Source: Legionella cincinnatiensis
Lineage (GTDB): Bacteria > Pseudomonadota > Gammaproteobacteria > Legionellales > Legionellaceae
DNA length: 64,000 bases
Direction: 5' to 3'
NCBI RefSeq assembly: GCF_900452415.1
Contig: NZ_UGNX01000001.1
Span: 558,001 to 622,000 of the forward strand
How positions within the stretch are numbered: the first letter of the stretch is position 1; each line of letters opens with the position of its first letter. Below the pieces are notes generated by a model, which was not told where the DNA came from, did no database searches, and worked only from the letters and a program-made list of their open reading frames with translations. Below are positions 44,996 to 55,600 of the stretch, piece by piece. Both the position numbers and the translations under genes were made by a program.

Positions 44996-46531
44996 CTATT
45001 CAGCTGCAAAGCCTTTTGATGCACTGGCAAAAGTTGGTTTTGCGAACCAAATTATGATGAGTAAAAAGATAAAAATCCAAGCAGCAAGTCTAAAAATATC
45101 GTTGGTGGCTAACATATAGGCTTGGTTAATGACCGTTGTATAGATAATTCCAAAGCTTTTTATGCCTGATATGCCTACCGTATGCAGTTGTTCTGTAGTT
45201 TTTTGGACTAAAGGATTATATGCAGTTATTTGCTCAACAAGCTGACTTTGATGTAATGCTTCTCTATTGTTCCACAAAGTGAGACTGATTGATGTGCCAA
45301 AACTACTGCCTAAGATGCGAAAGAAATTAGCAAGTCCGAGGGCGCTGGCCAGTCGTTCAGGAGGTAGTTCAGCTAAAATTAAAGCAATTAATGGGGTAAA
45401 GAAAAATGCAAGTCCAATCCCCTGAAGGAATCGAGGTTCGATTAATTGAATAAAACCGATATCAGTGTAAAAAGTAGACTGCCACATAGACGTAAGTGTA
45501 AATACAATAAAGCCAATGCTGATAATAATTCGTAAATCAAATTTACCCATGTAATTGCCTACAATAGGCGTTAAAAAAAAGGGTAAAATTCCTACTGGGG
45601 CAACTGCAAGACCTGCCCAGGTTGGAGTGTAGCCCATTTGCGTTTGTAGCCATAATGGGAAAATAACCACAGTGGCAAAATAAACAAGAAAGCCCAAAGT
45701 AAGACTTATCGTTCCTATTGAAAAATTTCGTAGCATAAATAAACGCAAATCGATAATAGGATTATTTTGAGTGAGAAGCCAAACAATTAAAAAGCTTAGT
45801 GTGACGGTGGAGATAATTGCTAAAGTAATAATAAAATTAGAATGAAACCAGTCTGAATCGTATCCTTTATCTAATAAAACTTGCAAACACCCAATACCAA
45901 TGGTTAATAACAGTAATCCTATATAATCAATGGGTAATTTAGCAGTAGGGGTTTCTCTACCACTAAGTGTTATCATTGTGAAGATAACAGAAAAGATCCC
46001 AACGGGTACGTTAATATAAAAAATCCATGGCCAAGTATAATTGTCAGTGATGATTCCACCCATAATGGGGCCAAATATTGGGCCTACAACAGCAGTCATA
46101 GCCCAGATACCGGTCGCCAGCCCTCTTTTTTCTGGGGGATAATTAGCAAGTAAGATACTTTGTGATAATGGAATCATAGGTCCTGAAACAGCACCTTGAA
46201 TTACCCGAAAAAAAACCAGCATCTCTAAATTCATAGATAATCCGCAGAGTACGGATGCGATGGTAAATAATGCGGTGGAAAAAACAAAAAGACGTACTTC
46301 GCCAAAACGTTTTGCAAGCCACCCTGTAAGCGGTAACATAATGGCTTGACTGACTGCAAATGAGGTGATAACCCAAGTGCCATTATCAGGACTTACTCCT
46401 AGATCTCCTGCAATGGTTGGAATGGCTACATTAGCAATAGAAATATCTAAGACATTCATGAAAATTGCTAAAGACAATGACACTGTCATTAAGATCAATC
46501 TACTGCCAGTAAGAGGTGGTAGATCAGTCAT
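44996..46531 (-). CDS. EmrB-type MFS drug transporter (DHA2, 14 helices)
   Basis: A 511-residue proton-driven exporter. SIANVAIPTIAGDLGVSPDNGTWVITSF and LTGWLAKRFGEVRLF (motif A) are typical of EmrB. GIWAMTAVVGPIFGPIMGG is motif C of drug antiporters. It is the last gene of a three-gene operon, overlapping the adaptor gene by one base. Likely exports hydrophobic compounds through the partner outer-membrane channel. Confidence 0.93.
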   Translation of the reverse strand: MTDLPPLTGSRLILMTVSLSLAIFMNVLDISIANVAIPTIAGDLGVSPDNGTWVITSFAVSQAIMLPLTGWLAKRFGEVRLFVFSTALFTIASVLCGLSMNLEMLVFFRVIQGAVSGPMIPLSQSILLANYPPEKRGLATGIWAMTAVVGPIFGPIMGGIITDNYTWPWIFYINVPVGIFSVIFTMITLSGRETPTAKLPIDYIGLLLLTIGIGCLQVLLDKGYDSDWFHSNFIITLAIISTVTLSFLIVWLLTQNNPIIDLRLFMLRNFSIGTISLTLGFLVYFATVVIFPLWLQTQMGYTPTWAGLAVAPVGILPFFLTPIVGNYMGKFDLRIIISIGFIVFTLTSMWQSTFYTDIGFIQLIEPRFLQGIGLAFFFTPLIALILAELPPERLASALGLANFFRILGSSFGTSISLTLWNNREALHQSQLVEQITAYNPLVQKTTEQLHTVGISGIKSFGIIYTTVINQAYMLATNDIFRLAAWIFIFLLIIIWFAKPTFASASKGFAAE

Positions 46532-47733
46532 TATGATTTGCTCCTGGGTAAAAACATATCTGGGGAGTTCGCTTGTAAAATGTCGTTAATAAGTGGCTCC
46601 ACCTCTGCTAACTGTTTTTGGTAAACTTTTGTTTGAAATTTAAATTGAGGTTCTGACTTTTTAGGGAGTCTACTTCCCTTTAAATTGTGAATATCAATAG
46701 TAACGCGCATAGACAACCCTAGTTGTAACGGGTTTTTTTGCAATTCATCAGGGTTTAAACTAATGCGCACAGGAAGTCTTTGTACTATTTTAATCCAGTT
46801 TCCGGTTGCATTTTGTGGGGGCAATAATGCAAAGGCTGAACCTGTCCCTGCATTTAATCCAACAACTTTGCCATGATATGTAATTCCAGGATACGCATCA
46901 GCATAAATAGTAACGGGCTGACCGATACGGATATCATTAAGTGCTGATTCTTTGTAATTTGCATCAATCCACGTATCGTGTAACGGAATAATTGCTAACA
47001 TTACCGAATTCATTGCTACTTGCTGACCAGGCTGAACACTACGTTTAGCAACATAACCGGTAATAGGGGCTTTAATGGTCGTTCTCTGCAAATCCAAATA
47101 AGCCTTTTTTAAATTTGCTTTGGCAGTTTCTACAAGCGGATGAGTATAGAGTTGTGCGTTTTCGACTAATGCTAAGGCGGCGTCTAATTGATGCAATGAA
47201 AGATCATAGGTTGCTTGAGCCGCTTCCAAAGCCGTTTTATAATGTTGCATTTCTTCACGAGATACTGCCCGATTACCCATTAATCCTTGTCGCCGTTGCA
47301 GATCGAGCCGGGCTTGAATCAAATTGGCTTTATCCAAAATTACTTTTTGTCGTGCCTGAGCTGCATTTTCAAAATATTGGCGAACTTGGCGGACCGCTTG
47401 AGCTAAATCTGCTTTAGCTTTTTGTAAAGCGACTTTATAGTCAGCAGAATCCAATTTAATTATAGTTTGCCCTTCAATAACTAATTGAGTTTCATCAGTA
47501 TCTATTTCAATTACAGTACCTGCAACTTGTGGCATGAGCTGTACCATATTGCCATTGATATATGCATCATCCGTGTAAAGTTCAAATTGTCCCCAAATCA
47601 ACCAATAGGTAAGCCATAGTAAGGCAATAAACAAAAAGACGCCGCCGAGTATTAGCATGGCGATTTTACGTTTATGTAAGGTCTCTGGTGTTGCCCCTTC
47701 TTTTTTAGTTTCAGTTTCTTTATTTTCAGCCAT
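46531..47733 (-). CDS. EmrA-type membrane fusion protein
   Basis: A 400-residue adaptor. An N-terminal membrane helix lies at about 27-50 (KIAMLILGGVFLFIALLWLTYW), then QFELYTDDAYINGNMVQLMPQVAGTVIEI, the normal EmrA start after the helix. A long coiled-coil hairpin (about 95-205) and the second lipoyl half TIKAPITGYVAKRSVQPGQQV follow. It sits between the channel and the EmrB-type gene with almost no gaps. Confidence 0.93.
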   Translation of the reverse strand: MAENKETETKKEGATPETLHKRKIAMLILGGVFLFIALLWLTYWLIWGQFELYTDDAYINGNMVQLMPQVAGTVIEIDTDETQLVIEGQTIIKLDSADYKVALQKAKADLAQAVRQVRQYFENAAQARQKVILDKANLIQARLDLQRRQGLMGNRAVSREEMQHYKTALEAAQATYDLSLHQLDAALALVENAQLYTHPLVETAKANLKKAYLDLQRTTIKAPITGYVAKRSVQPGQQVAMNSVMLAIIPLHDTWIDANYKESALNDIRIGQPVTIYADAYPGITYHGKVVGLNAGTGSAFALLPPQNATGNWIKIVQRLPVRISLNPDELQKNPLQLGLSMRVTIDIHNLKGSRLPKKSEPQFKFQTKVYQKQLAEVEPLINDILQANSPDMFLPRSKS

Positions 47734-47736
47734 GAT

Positions 47737-49146
47737 CTAGAGCTCTCCACCTAAAGCTGTTAATAAAGCTATAAAAGCTTGTTTTTGACGAGTCTGTAAC
47801 TGTTGTAACATCGCTTTTTGCTGTATTAATAATTGTTTGATGTCAATAAGTTGGGGGTAATCAATAATTCCTTGAGTATATCGTGCTTGGAACAGTTTGT
47901 AATTGGATTCTGTAGTATTGAATGCTTGGTTTTGGGCAGTAATTTGTGCGTTAAGTGTTTTTAAGGTAGATAATTGATCACTAACTTGTTGTAAGGAATT
48001 TAAAATTGTTTGATTATATTGATTCACTGCAAGTTCGTATTGGGTATAGCTTACGCCAAGGTTTGCTCGCCGAGCTCCTGCATCAAAAATAGGTAAATCA
48101 AAAGCGGCGCTGACATTGTCATTTTCAAACCATACATTAAAAGCCTTATTAAAATAAACGCTTTGTACGCTTAATAAACCTCTCAAATTTATGTTGGGAA
48201 AAAATGCAGTTTTAGCGACATTTATTTGATGTGCTGCAGATTCTGTAAGTGCGCGTGCCGAAGCAATATCAGGTCGTTGGGCAAGAATATTTGCAGGAAT
48301 TATTTCTGGGAGAATCAGTTGCTTTTTGTCATATGCAAAAGCGGCGACATCAACTTGAGTAGAAAAAGGATTTTTTCCCATTAATACAGCCAGTTGATGG
48401 CGTGATTGCATCTCTGCTCGTTTGAAATCTTCTACAGAGAGTATGGCTGTTTGGTAATTTGCTAATGCAGTTTTTACTGGGATATTCGATGTGATGCCAT
48501 GTTTTGCACGGTCTAAGATGATATCTGCAAGTTGTTTTAATAATCGCACATTTTCCTTTGCTAAGCGTTGCTGGGTAATATTATTTTGTATGTCAAAATA
48601 AGTTGTTGCAACTGCTGCACTTAATACCAGTCGAGTTTCAGCCAGATCCATTTGTGCGGCAAAGGATTCACTGATTTTGCTTGCTAAGTTTTCTCTGTTT
48701 TTTCCCCAGAAATCAAGTTCATAATTAAATTTGAAACCAATATCTGCAATGTTTGCTTGATTGATTCTGGTTAGAAGAGGGCGTAGATCGGGAGGTATGG
48801 TTCCATGTATGGGGAAGTATGCTTTTTCCAAAGCTCCATCAAGGTTAATTGCTGGCCAAAGTGTTGAATAGGCCATTTTTGCAAGCTGTTGAGCGCGGTC
48901 AACGCGTGCTTTAGCACTATGTATGTTGGGAGCGTCCACAAGTGCTACGGAAATGAGTTGATCCAATTGTGGATCATTAAAATGTTTAAAATAAGATCTT
49001 GATTTATTTTTAGGAATTCTATAAATATGCTTCACGGATAAATTATCCGTTTTAATGGGTTTTGTCTTGGTCTGTATTTCACCAAATAAAGAACAGCCCG
49101 TTACTGTTAACGCACTTAATAGACTGATGATGAAGATTATGCGCAC
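47737..49146 (-). CDS. Outer-membrane efflux lipoprotein of the EmrAB-type system
   Basis: A 469-residue TolC/NodT-like channel. The signal ends TVTGC (Cys18). The repeats LDQLISVALVDAPNIHSAKARVDRAQQ and LAQRPDIASARALTESAAHQI mark the fold. It is the first gene of the minus-strand operon, three bases before the adaptor gene. Having its own channel means this system need not share TolC. Confidence 0.92.
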   Translation of the reverse strand: MRIIFIISLLSALTVTGCSLFGEIQTKTKPIKTDNLSVKHIYRIPKNKSRSYFKHFNDPQLDQLISVALVDAPNIHSAKARVDRAQQLAKMAYSTLWPAINLDGALEKAYFPIHGTIPPDLRPLLTRINQANIADIGFKFNYELDFWGKNRENLASKISESFAAQMDLAETRLVLSAAVATTYFDIQNNITQQRLAKENVRLLKQLADIILDRAKHGITSNIPVKTALANYQTAILSVEDFKRAEMQSRHQLAVLMGKNPFSTQVDVAAFAYDKKQLILPEIIPANILAQRPDIASARALTESAAHQINVAKTAFFPNINLRGLLSVQSVYFNKAFNVWFENDNVSAAFDLPIFDAGARRANLGVSYTQYELAVNQYNQTILNSLQQVSDQLSTLKTLNAQITAQNQAFNTTESNYKLFQARYTQGIIDYPQLIDIKQLLIQQKAMLQQLQTRQKQAFIALLTALGGEL

Positions 49147-49319
49147 ATTTAAATCCCTTTTTATATCAGGTTTCGTACTTTATCAAGATTTTAAAAGAAA
49201 AACATTAAGGATCAACCGGCTTATTGATCATGAAAAGAATTTCTGGATTTTTAAGTTTATAAAATATGGGCTAGAATAATTTAAGTAGGACTAAATAAAA
49301 AGCAAAAGAGAGGAAAATC

Positions 49320-49457
49320 ATGGATATATTAAGAAAAATAGTGATGGTGGGTATTGTTTTAACAACACTTGGATGCTTAAGTGCTTGTGGAACAGTAAAT
49401 GGATTTGGTAAAGATGTGTCTCATGTGGGTAAAGATATACAAAGAGCAGCACACTAA
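49320..49457 (+). CDS. Entericidin-like small lipoprotein
   Basis: A 45-residue lipoprotein: signal with GCLSAC (lipidated Cys23), then GTVNGFGKDVSHVGKDIQ. CxTVxGFGKDV is the entericidin A/B signature. In E. coli, EcnA and EcnB act as antidote and toxin; only one such gene is seen here. GAGAGGAAAATC precedes the ATG, with AGAGG seven bases upstream. It stands alone between two divergent efflux operons. Confidence 0.9.
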   Translation: MDILRKIVMVGIVLTTLGCLSACGTVNGFGKDVSHVGKDIQRAAH

Positions 49458-50045
49458 ATTTTTTTATGATTTAGCGGATGGTTAATACCTAACTGTTTGG
49501 ATCTAATAAATATATAGTGGGTTGTTTGCAGAACGGGCACCCATTTTGATAGAGGCACAATGCTCAAATAACGTGAGGTATGGATCTGGTTCCGATCAGG
49601 GCTGAAGAGATGCGTGAGCATCGTCAGGAGCATACAAATGGCTTCGGGAAGGTATACTTCCTCAGCTCAAATGTACCGGGGTAATGATTCGCTGTCTTAT
49701 CCCGAACTTACGTTAAAATAGAAATGGGTTCCTGCTTTTGCGAAAATGACAAACACCTTAAGTCAATGGAGCGCGTGGTTGTTATTATTGATGCTTCTTT
49801 ATTGGAAAATCAGCTTTGAGGCTCAAGAGAAACTATTTCTGGTATTGCGCTTGAATCCTACGATTTTTTGCTCCTAATTCTTAGGTAAATAATTACCCTA
49901 AATAATTATTAATTACTCAATTTTTGTTGTGCTTCAATTAATTTGAGGAAGGAAAGGAGTAAAACAATGTCTGAAACTGTCAACTCATCCTAATTCATGT
50001 TAAATTAGTCATTAATTTTACATGATTGGCAAGGGAATGTAATTA
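49458..50045. other. 588-base gap with no supported gene
   Basis: No convincing protein is encoded. A 34-codon frame (49580-49684, MDLVPIRAEEMREHRQEH and on) with GTGAGG before its ATG may be chance or a relic. Bases 49700-49750 hold GGGTTCCTGCTTTTGCGAAAA, similar to repeat elements elsewhere in the window. The part 49510-49700 looks less AT-rich than its surroundings and may be a decayed element or a non-coding RNA. The last 100 bases are the leader of the next pump operon. Confidence 0.4.
49967..49993 (+). CDS. Possible 8-codon leader ORF before the second RND operon
   Basis: ATG at 49967 follows GGAAAGGAG with a seven-base gap, one of the best ribosome sites in the window, yet the frame stops after eight codons (MSETVNSS). 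It lies 52 bases before the pump operon start. Such tiny ORFs can control downstream genes by ribosome stalling, but it may also be the relic start of a lost gene. Confidence 0.3.
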   Translation: MSETVNSS

Positions 50046-51533
50046 GTGCTTGGTTCTAGACATCGTATAAGATTGATAAGTGGCATGCTTCTCAGTGCTT
50101 TTCTTCATACTTCTTGTATGGTTGGCCCAAACTTTCATTCTCCTGCTCCGCCAAAGGTCAAACGTTATACTGAAAAACCATTACCCAATAAAACGGTAAA
50201 AACTGCTGGAGCAGGAGGCCAACAGCAAGCATTTATTTCCAATAAAGACATTCCTATTTTGTGGTGGGAGCTTTATCGCTCTCCTGAAATTAATCAATTA
50301 ATACATACAGGCTTAGCCAATAGCCCCACTTTAGCTGCAGCTTCTGCCGCATTGCGTCAGGCACAGGAAAATTTAAAAGAACAAATTGGTAATTCAATGT
50401 GGCCTGCAATAGATGTGAGTGATGCCTTGCAAAGACAACGTTATTCAGGGGTGCAAATAGGTCAGCCATCGGAAAGTGTTACTTTTAGTCTTTATTACAC
50501 GTCGTTTAATTTATCTTATACGGTGGATGTTTTTGGAGGGGCGCGCCGACAAATCGAAGCATTGCGTGCACAAGTTGATTATCAACAGTTTGAAGTCATT
50601 GCCGCTTATCTCACATTAACTTCTAACATAGTGACCACTGCTATAGCGGTTGCTTCTTATCAAGCACAAATTGAAGCAACTGTTGAATTGATTCAGGCAG
50701 AACAGGGAATTCTTAACTTACTAAACAAGCAATATCTTTTAGGGGGTGTTTCAAAAGAAAATGTATTAACCCAACAAACTTTATTGGAACAATCAAAAGC
50801 AACTTTGCCTCCGTTGCAAAAAAGTTTATCGCAGGCGAAGCATGCATTATCTACCTTAGTAGGTGCATTTCCAGATGGACCTTTACCTACTATTCGTTTA
50901 GATCGTTTAAAGTTACCTACAGAATTACCGATGAGTTTGCCTTCAAATCTTGTTCGCCAACGTCCCGATGTACGCGCTTCTGAAGCGTTATTGCATGCAG
51001 CTTGCGCGCAAGTAGGTGTTGCTACAGCTAATTTATTCCCACAATTTACCATTAGTGCCAATGAAGGATGGCTTAATACTTCCTGGTCTCAACTCTTTGT
51101 CGCAAGGCACAATACTTGGTCGGCAATGGGGACGGTATTGCAACCCCTATTTCATGGAGGTGCATTATTTGCCCAACGGCGTGCAGCAATTGCTGCTTAT
51201 CAACAAAGCGCAGCGCAGTATCAGCAGGTTGTGTTACAAGCATTCCAGAATGTGGCCGATGTTTTAAGAGGATTGGAGGTAGATGCACGTACATTGCAAG
51301 CCCAAATAAGAGCTGAAGATGCCGCGCGAGCATCTCTTAATCTGACTCTCAAACAATATCGTTTAGGTGCAGTCAGTTATATCAATTTATTAAACGCACA
51401 ACAGCAATACCAACAGACGCGTATTAGTCGTATTCAAGCACAAGCGACACGTTATAACGATACTGCGGCATTATTCCAAGCTTTGGGTGGCGGCTGGTGG
51501 CATAAACCCTGGTGTGTCAAAGAGTGTCTATGA
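50046..51533 (+). CDS. Outer-membrane efflux lipoprotein (NodT family), system 2
   Basis: A 495-residue channel (GTG start; a later ATG at 50085 is possible). The signal ends LHTSC, then MVGPNFHSPAPP as in NodT proteins. PEINQLIHTGLANSPTLAAASAALRQ and VRQRPDVRASEALLHAACAQVG are the two repeats. It is first in the order channel, adaptor, pump, the reverse of system 1. ATGA overlap with the adaptor gene. Confidence 0.92.
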   Translation: MLGSRHRIRLISGMLLSAFLHTSCMVGPNFHSPAPPKVKRYTEKPLPNKTVKTAGAGGQQQAFISNKDIPILWWELYRSPEINQLIHTGLANSPTLAAASAALRQAQENLKEQIGNSMWPAIDVSDALQRQRYSGVQIGQPSESVTFSLYYTSFNLSYTVDVFGGARRQIEALRAQVDYQQFEVIAAYLTLTSNIVTTAIAVASYQAQIEATVELIQAEQGILNLLNKQYLLGGVSKENVLTQQTLLEQSKATLPPLQKSLSQAKHALSTLVGAFPDGPLPTIRLDRLKLPTELPMSLPSNLVRQRPDVRASEALLHAACAQVGVATANLFPQFTISANEGWLNTSWSQLFVARHNTWSAMGTVLQPLFHGGALFAQRRAAIAAYQQSAAQYQQVVLQAFQNVADVLRGLEVDARTLQAQIRAEDAARASLNLTLKQYRLGAVSYINLLNAQQQYQQTRISRIQAQATRYNDTAALFQALGGGWWHKPWCVKECL

Positions 51534-52681
51534 TGAAAGAGATTTTCTTAAAAAAACAAATGGTCATTATGCTAATTGCTGTAGGTATTCTTTTTAGCTT
51601 TATTTTTGGTTGGAAAGTTTTTAGCAGCTATATGCTGAAAAAATATCTTTCTCAGTCCCAAGCACCTGCAGTTACTGTTTCGACGATGAAGGTTGAGCCT
51701 TCTTTATGGCAACCTACTCTAAAAGCAGTAGGCAGTCTACGTGCTGTTCTTGGGGTGAATGTGACGACGGAACTTGCTGGTATGGTGCAAAAAATCTCTT
51801 TTAGACCTGGTTCTGCCGTGAAAAAGGGTTCTGTTTTAGTGCAATTAAATGCGGGGACCGAATTGGGGCTATTGCATTCATTGCAGGCACAAGTTGAATT
51901 AGCAAAAATTACCTACAAACGAGATAAAGCTCAATATGCCGTGCATGCTGTAAGTAAGCAAACACTAGATACTGATGAGTGGAATCTGCGAAATTTGCAA
52001 GCTCAAGTTGAAGAACAAGCAGCAACCGTAGAAAAGAAAACCATACGCGCGCCTTTTTCAGGACAATTGGGTGTTAGAAACGTTAATCCAGGGCAATATC
52101 TTAATGTAGGTGATACTGTAGTAAGTTTACAGGCTTTAGATGTTATTTATGCGGATTTCTATTTACCGCAACAAGCATTGGCTCAGCTCAAGTTAGGGCA
52201 GACAGTTAAGATGGTTACCGATACTTTTGCAAACCAAGTTTTTCAAGGAACTATTACCACGATTGAACCTATTGTAGATAGTGCAACTCGTAACGTAGAG
52301 GTTGAGGCTACTTTTCCTAATCCTGATTTCAAATTGAAGCCGGGGATGTTTACACGAGTCGAAGTGGATGTGGGAAACAAACAAAGCTATCTTACCGTAC
52401 CGCAGTCAGCAATTACGTTTAATCCTTATGGAGACATTGTTTACTTGGTTAAAGACAGTGGAAAAAAGGACAATAAAAATCAACCAATTCTTGTGGTGAA
52501 ACAGGTTTTTGTCACTATTGGTGATACACGTGGTGATCAAATTGCAGTGTTAAAAGGTTTACACAAAGGGGATGTTATAGTGACCAGTGGTCAGTTAAAG
52601 CTTAAAAATGGCAGTCAGGTCGTAATCAATAATCAACTACAACCCAGTAATGAAGCATCACCGAAGGTTGTTGAGAAATAA
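51530..52681 (+). CDS. RND periplasmic adaptor, system 2
   Basis: A 383-residue membrane fusion protein from the ATG overlapping the channel stop (the frame extends six codons upstream). A membrane helix lies at about 10-30. Lipoyl parts LAGMVQKISFRPGSAVKKGSVLVQLNA and IRAPFSGQLGVRNVNPGQYLNVGD flank a short hairpin. It resembles MexH/MdtA-like adaptors. The pump gene follows after 17 bases. Confidence 0.92.
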   Translation: MMKEIFLKKQMVIMLIAVGILFSFIFGWKVFSSYMLKKYLSQSQAPAVTVSTMKVEPSLWQPTLKAVGSLRAVLGVNVTTELAGMVQKISFRPGSAVKKGSVLVQLNAGTELGLLHSLQAQVELAKITYKRDKAQYAVHAVSKQTLDTDEWNLRNLQAQVEEQAATVEKKTIRAPFSGQLGVRNVNPGQYLNVGDTVVSLQALDVIYADFYLPQQALAQLKLGQTVKMVTDTFANQVFQGTITTIEPIVDSATRNVEVEATFPNPDFKLKPGMFTRVEVDVGNKQSYLTVPQSAITFNPYGDIVYLVKDSGKKDNKNQPILVVKQVFVTIGDTRGDQIAVLKGLHKGDVIVTSGQLKLKNGSQVVINNQLQPSNEASPKVVEK

Positions 52682-52698
52682 TCTAAGGATTTGTAACA

Positions 52699-55600
52699 AT
52701 GCGGTATACCGACATTTTTATTAAAAGACCAGTACTGGCTACAGTGATTAGCTTAATGCTTTTAGCGATGGGTTTACGATCGATTAATTCTTTGCCAATC
52801 ATGCAATATCCATTTACACAAAATGCTATTGTGACAGTGACTACGACTTATACTGGTGCAGATCCTGATGTGATTGCTGGATTTATTACAACACCTTTAG
52901 AAAATTCAATTGCTCAAGCGAATGGTATTGATTATATGACATCAATCAGCTCGCCTAGCACGAGTACAATTACCGTAAATCTTCGCCTTAATTATGATCC
53001 ATTAAAAGCACTTTCGGATATTACGACTAAAGTCAATGCAGTGCTAAATCAGTTACCTAAAAATTCACAACAACCAGTAATCACTGTTTCAGTAGGTCAA
53101 ACAATCGACTCCATGTATATTGGATTTTATAGCGATGAATTACCCATCAATAAGATTACTGATTATATAATTCGTGTGGTACAGCCTAAACTTCAAGCAG
53201 TAAATGGAGTACAAAATGCGCAAATTCTTGGAAACCAAACCTTTGCTTTGCGCGCTTGGTTGGATCCAGTTAAGCTCGCTGGTTATGGGATTTCAGCTGC
53301 AGAAATTGGCGCGGCATTAGCGAATAACGATTTCATTTCCGCGGTAGGGCGTACTGATGGTCAGATGTTTATCCAAAACTTAACTGCCAGTACTAATTTA
53401 ACCGATGTGAATCAATTTAAGAAAATGGTTATTAAAGCGCAAAATGGAGCTATCATCCATTTGGAAGATGTAGCTACGGTTTCTTTGGGAGCACAAAACT
53501 ATAATTCTTCTGTGAGCTTTGATGGGCGAACAGCTGTTTATGTCGGCATTGTGGTTGCTCCTTCAGCGAATCTTTTAACTGTAATTGATGAAATAAAAAA
53601 AATATTTCCTACGATTCAGGAACAATTGCCTCAAGGCTTAAACGGAAAAATTGTTTATGATGCGAGTTTATTTGTTCATTCATCGATTCATGAAGTTATT
53701 GTTTCCCTTTTAGAAGCATTTCTTATTGTCACCGCGGTTATTTTTATATTTTTAGGATCGATACGTTCGGTTCTCATTCCAATTGTGGCTATTCCTTTGT
53801 CTCTTATTGGCGCATTCTGGATTATGCTTATTTTGGGATACTCCATTAATCTTCTTACTTTATTGGCTTTGGTGCTCGCGATTGGTTTAGTCGTTGATGA
53901 TGCCATTATTGTTGTGGAAAACGTGCAGCGTCATATAGAAGAAGGACAAACTCGATTAAGAGCTGCGTTGTTAGGTGCGCGTGAATTAGCCAATCCAATT
54001 ATTGCCATTACTGTTGTTTTAATTGCAGTTTATCTACCTATTGGTTTTATGGGAGGATTAACCGGGGCTTTATTTACGGAATTTGCTTTTTCTCTTGCAG
54101 GCGCAGTTACCGTTTCCGCAGTTATTGCCCTTACTTTATCACCGATGATGTGCTCCAAGTTGCTCAAGATTGGAAATGGTAACGTCAAAGGACGTTTTAT
54201 GGTTTATGTTGATAGCTTATTTGCAAAATTGGAGCGGTTTTATGAGCGAATTTTAGCTTCTACTTTAAATCATTTGTCTGTTGTGGTTGTTTTTGCGATG
54301 ATTATTCTTGCAAGCAATTATTTTCTTTTTATCACTTCTGCCTCTGAATTAGCGCCACAAGAAGATCTTGGGGTGATCATTTCCCAAGTCACAGCTCCTG
54401 CAAATTCTTCGTTAGCCCAAACCAAAATGTATGCTAATCAAGTAAGCAAAATTTTCAAAAAATATCCTGAAACCGATCATATTTTTCAAGTCGATGGATC
54501 TCAGGGATTAAATACTTCCATTATAGGTATGGTTTTAAAGCCTTGGGATCAACGTCAGCGAACAACAAATCAGTTGCAACCGTTGATTCAAAAAGAACTT
54601 GATCAAATTGCTGGCGCTAAAGTAGCTGCTTTCCAACTGCCATCATTACCAGGAGGAGGGAGTGGACTTCCAATTCAATTTGTTATTACAACGACGGAAT
54701 CATTTGATAATCTAAATGTGGTGTTACAAAGTATTTTAGATAAAGCCTATAGTTCGGGTATTTTTGCTTATATTGATCCTGATCTCAAAATCGATCAAAT
54801 TCAAACCAAGGTTAATTTAGATCGCGATAAAATCGCAGAGTTTGGTTTAACCATGCAAGATATTGGCAATTTATTTGGGTCTGCTTTAAGCGAAGGGTAT
54901 ATTAATTATTTTAATTATGCAGGTCGTTCTTATCAAGTGATTCCCCAGGTGAAGAGAGAAAGTCGCTTAAATCCAGATGAACTATTGAATTATTATATAA
55001 AAACTTCTTCTGGGGCATCCGTACCGCTGGCAACTGTTGCTGATTTACAACGACAAATTGTCCCTGAATCGTTAAACCATTTTCAGCAACTTAATTCAGT
55101 AACCATTTCAGCAGTGGCGTTTCCTGGAGTGACTATGGGACATGCGCTAGAGACTTTGGCCAATATTGCCAAACAGACGTTACCTCAAGGTTATTACATT
55201 GATTATGGTGCCCAATCACGCCAATTTGTTCAAGAAGGAGCTAGTCTTATTATTACCTTTTTCTTTGCTTTAATTATTATCTTTTTGGCACTATCAGCCT
55301 TATTTGAAAGTTTCCGCGATCCTCTTATTGTTTTGATTAGTGTCCCTATGTCTATTTGTGGCGCAATGATTTTTGTGAGTCTGGGGATCGGCCATGCTAC
55401 GCTTAATATTTACAGTGAAGTTGGTCTTGTTACTTTAATCGGGTTGATCAGTAAACACGGTATTTTAATCGTTCAATTTGCCAATGACTTACAAGCTGAA
55501 GGACAAAAAAAATTAGCGGCAATAAAGTCTGCAGCTGCTATACGGTTACGTCCTATTTTAATGACTACTGCAGCAATGGTATTAGGTGTAATCCCTTTAA

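Noticed and set aside
49580..49684. 34-residue ORF in the gap between entericidin and the second RND operon
   Set aside because: GTGAGG before the ATG is fair, but the product matches nothing I know and the region looks like decayed DNA; mentioned in the gap entry only.
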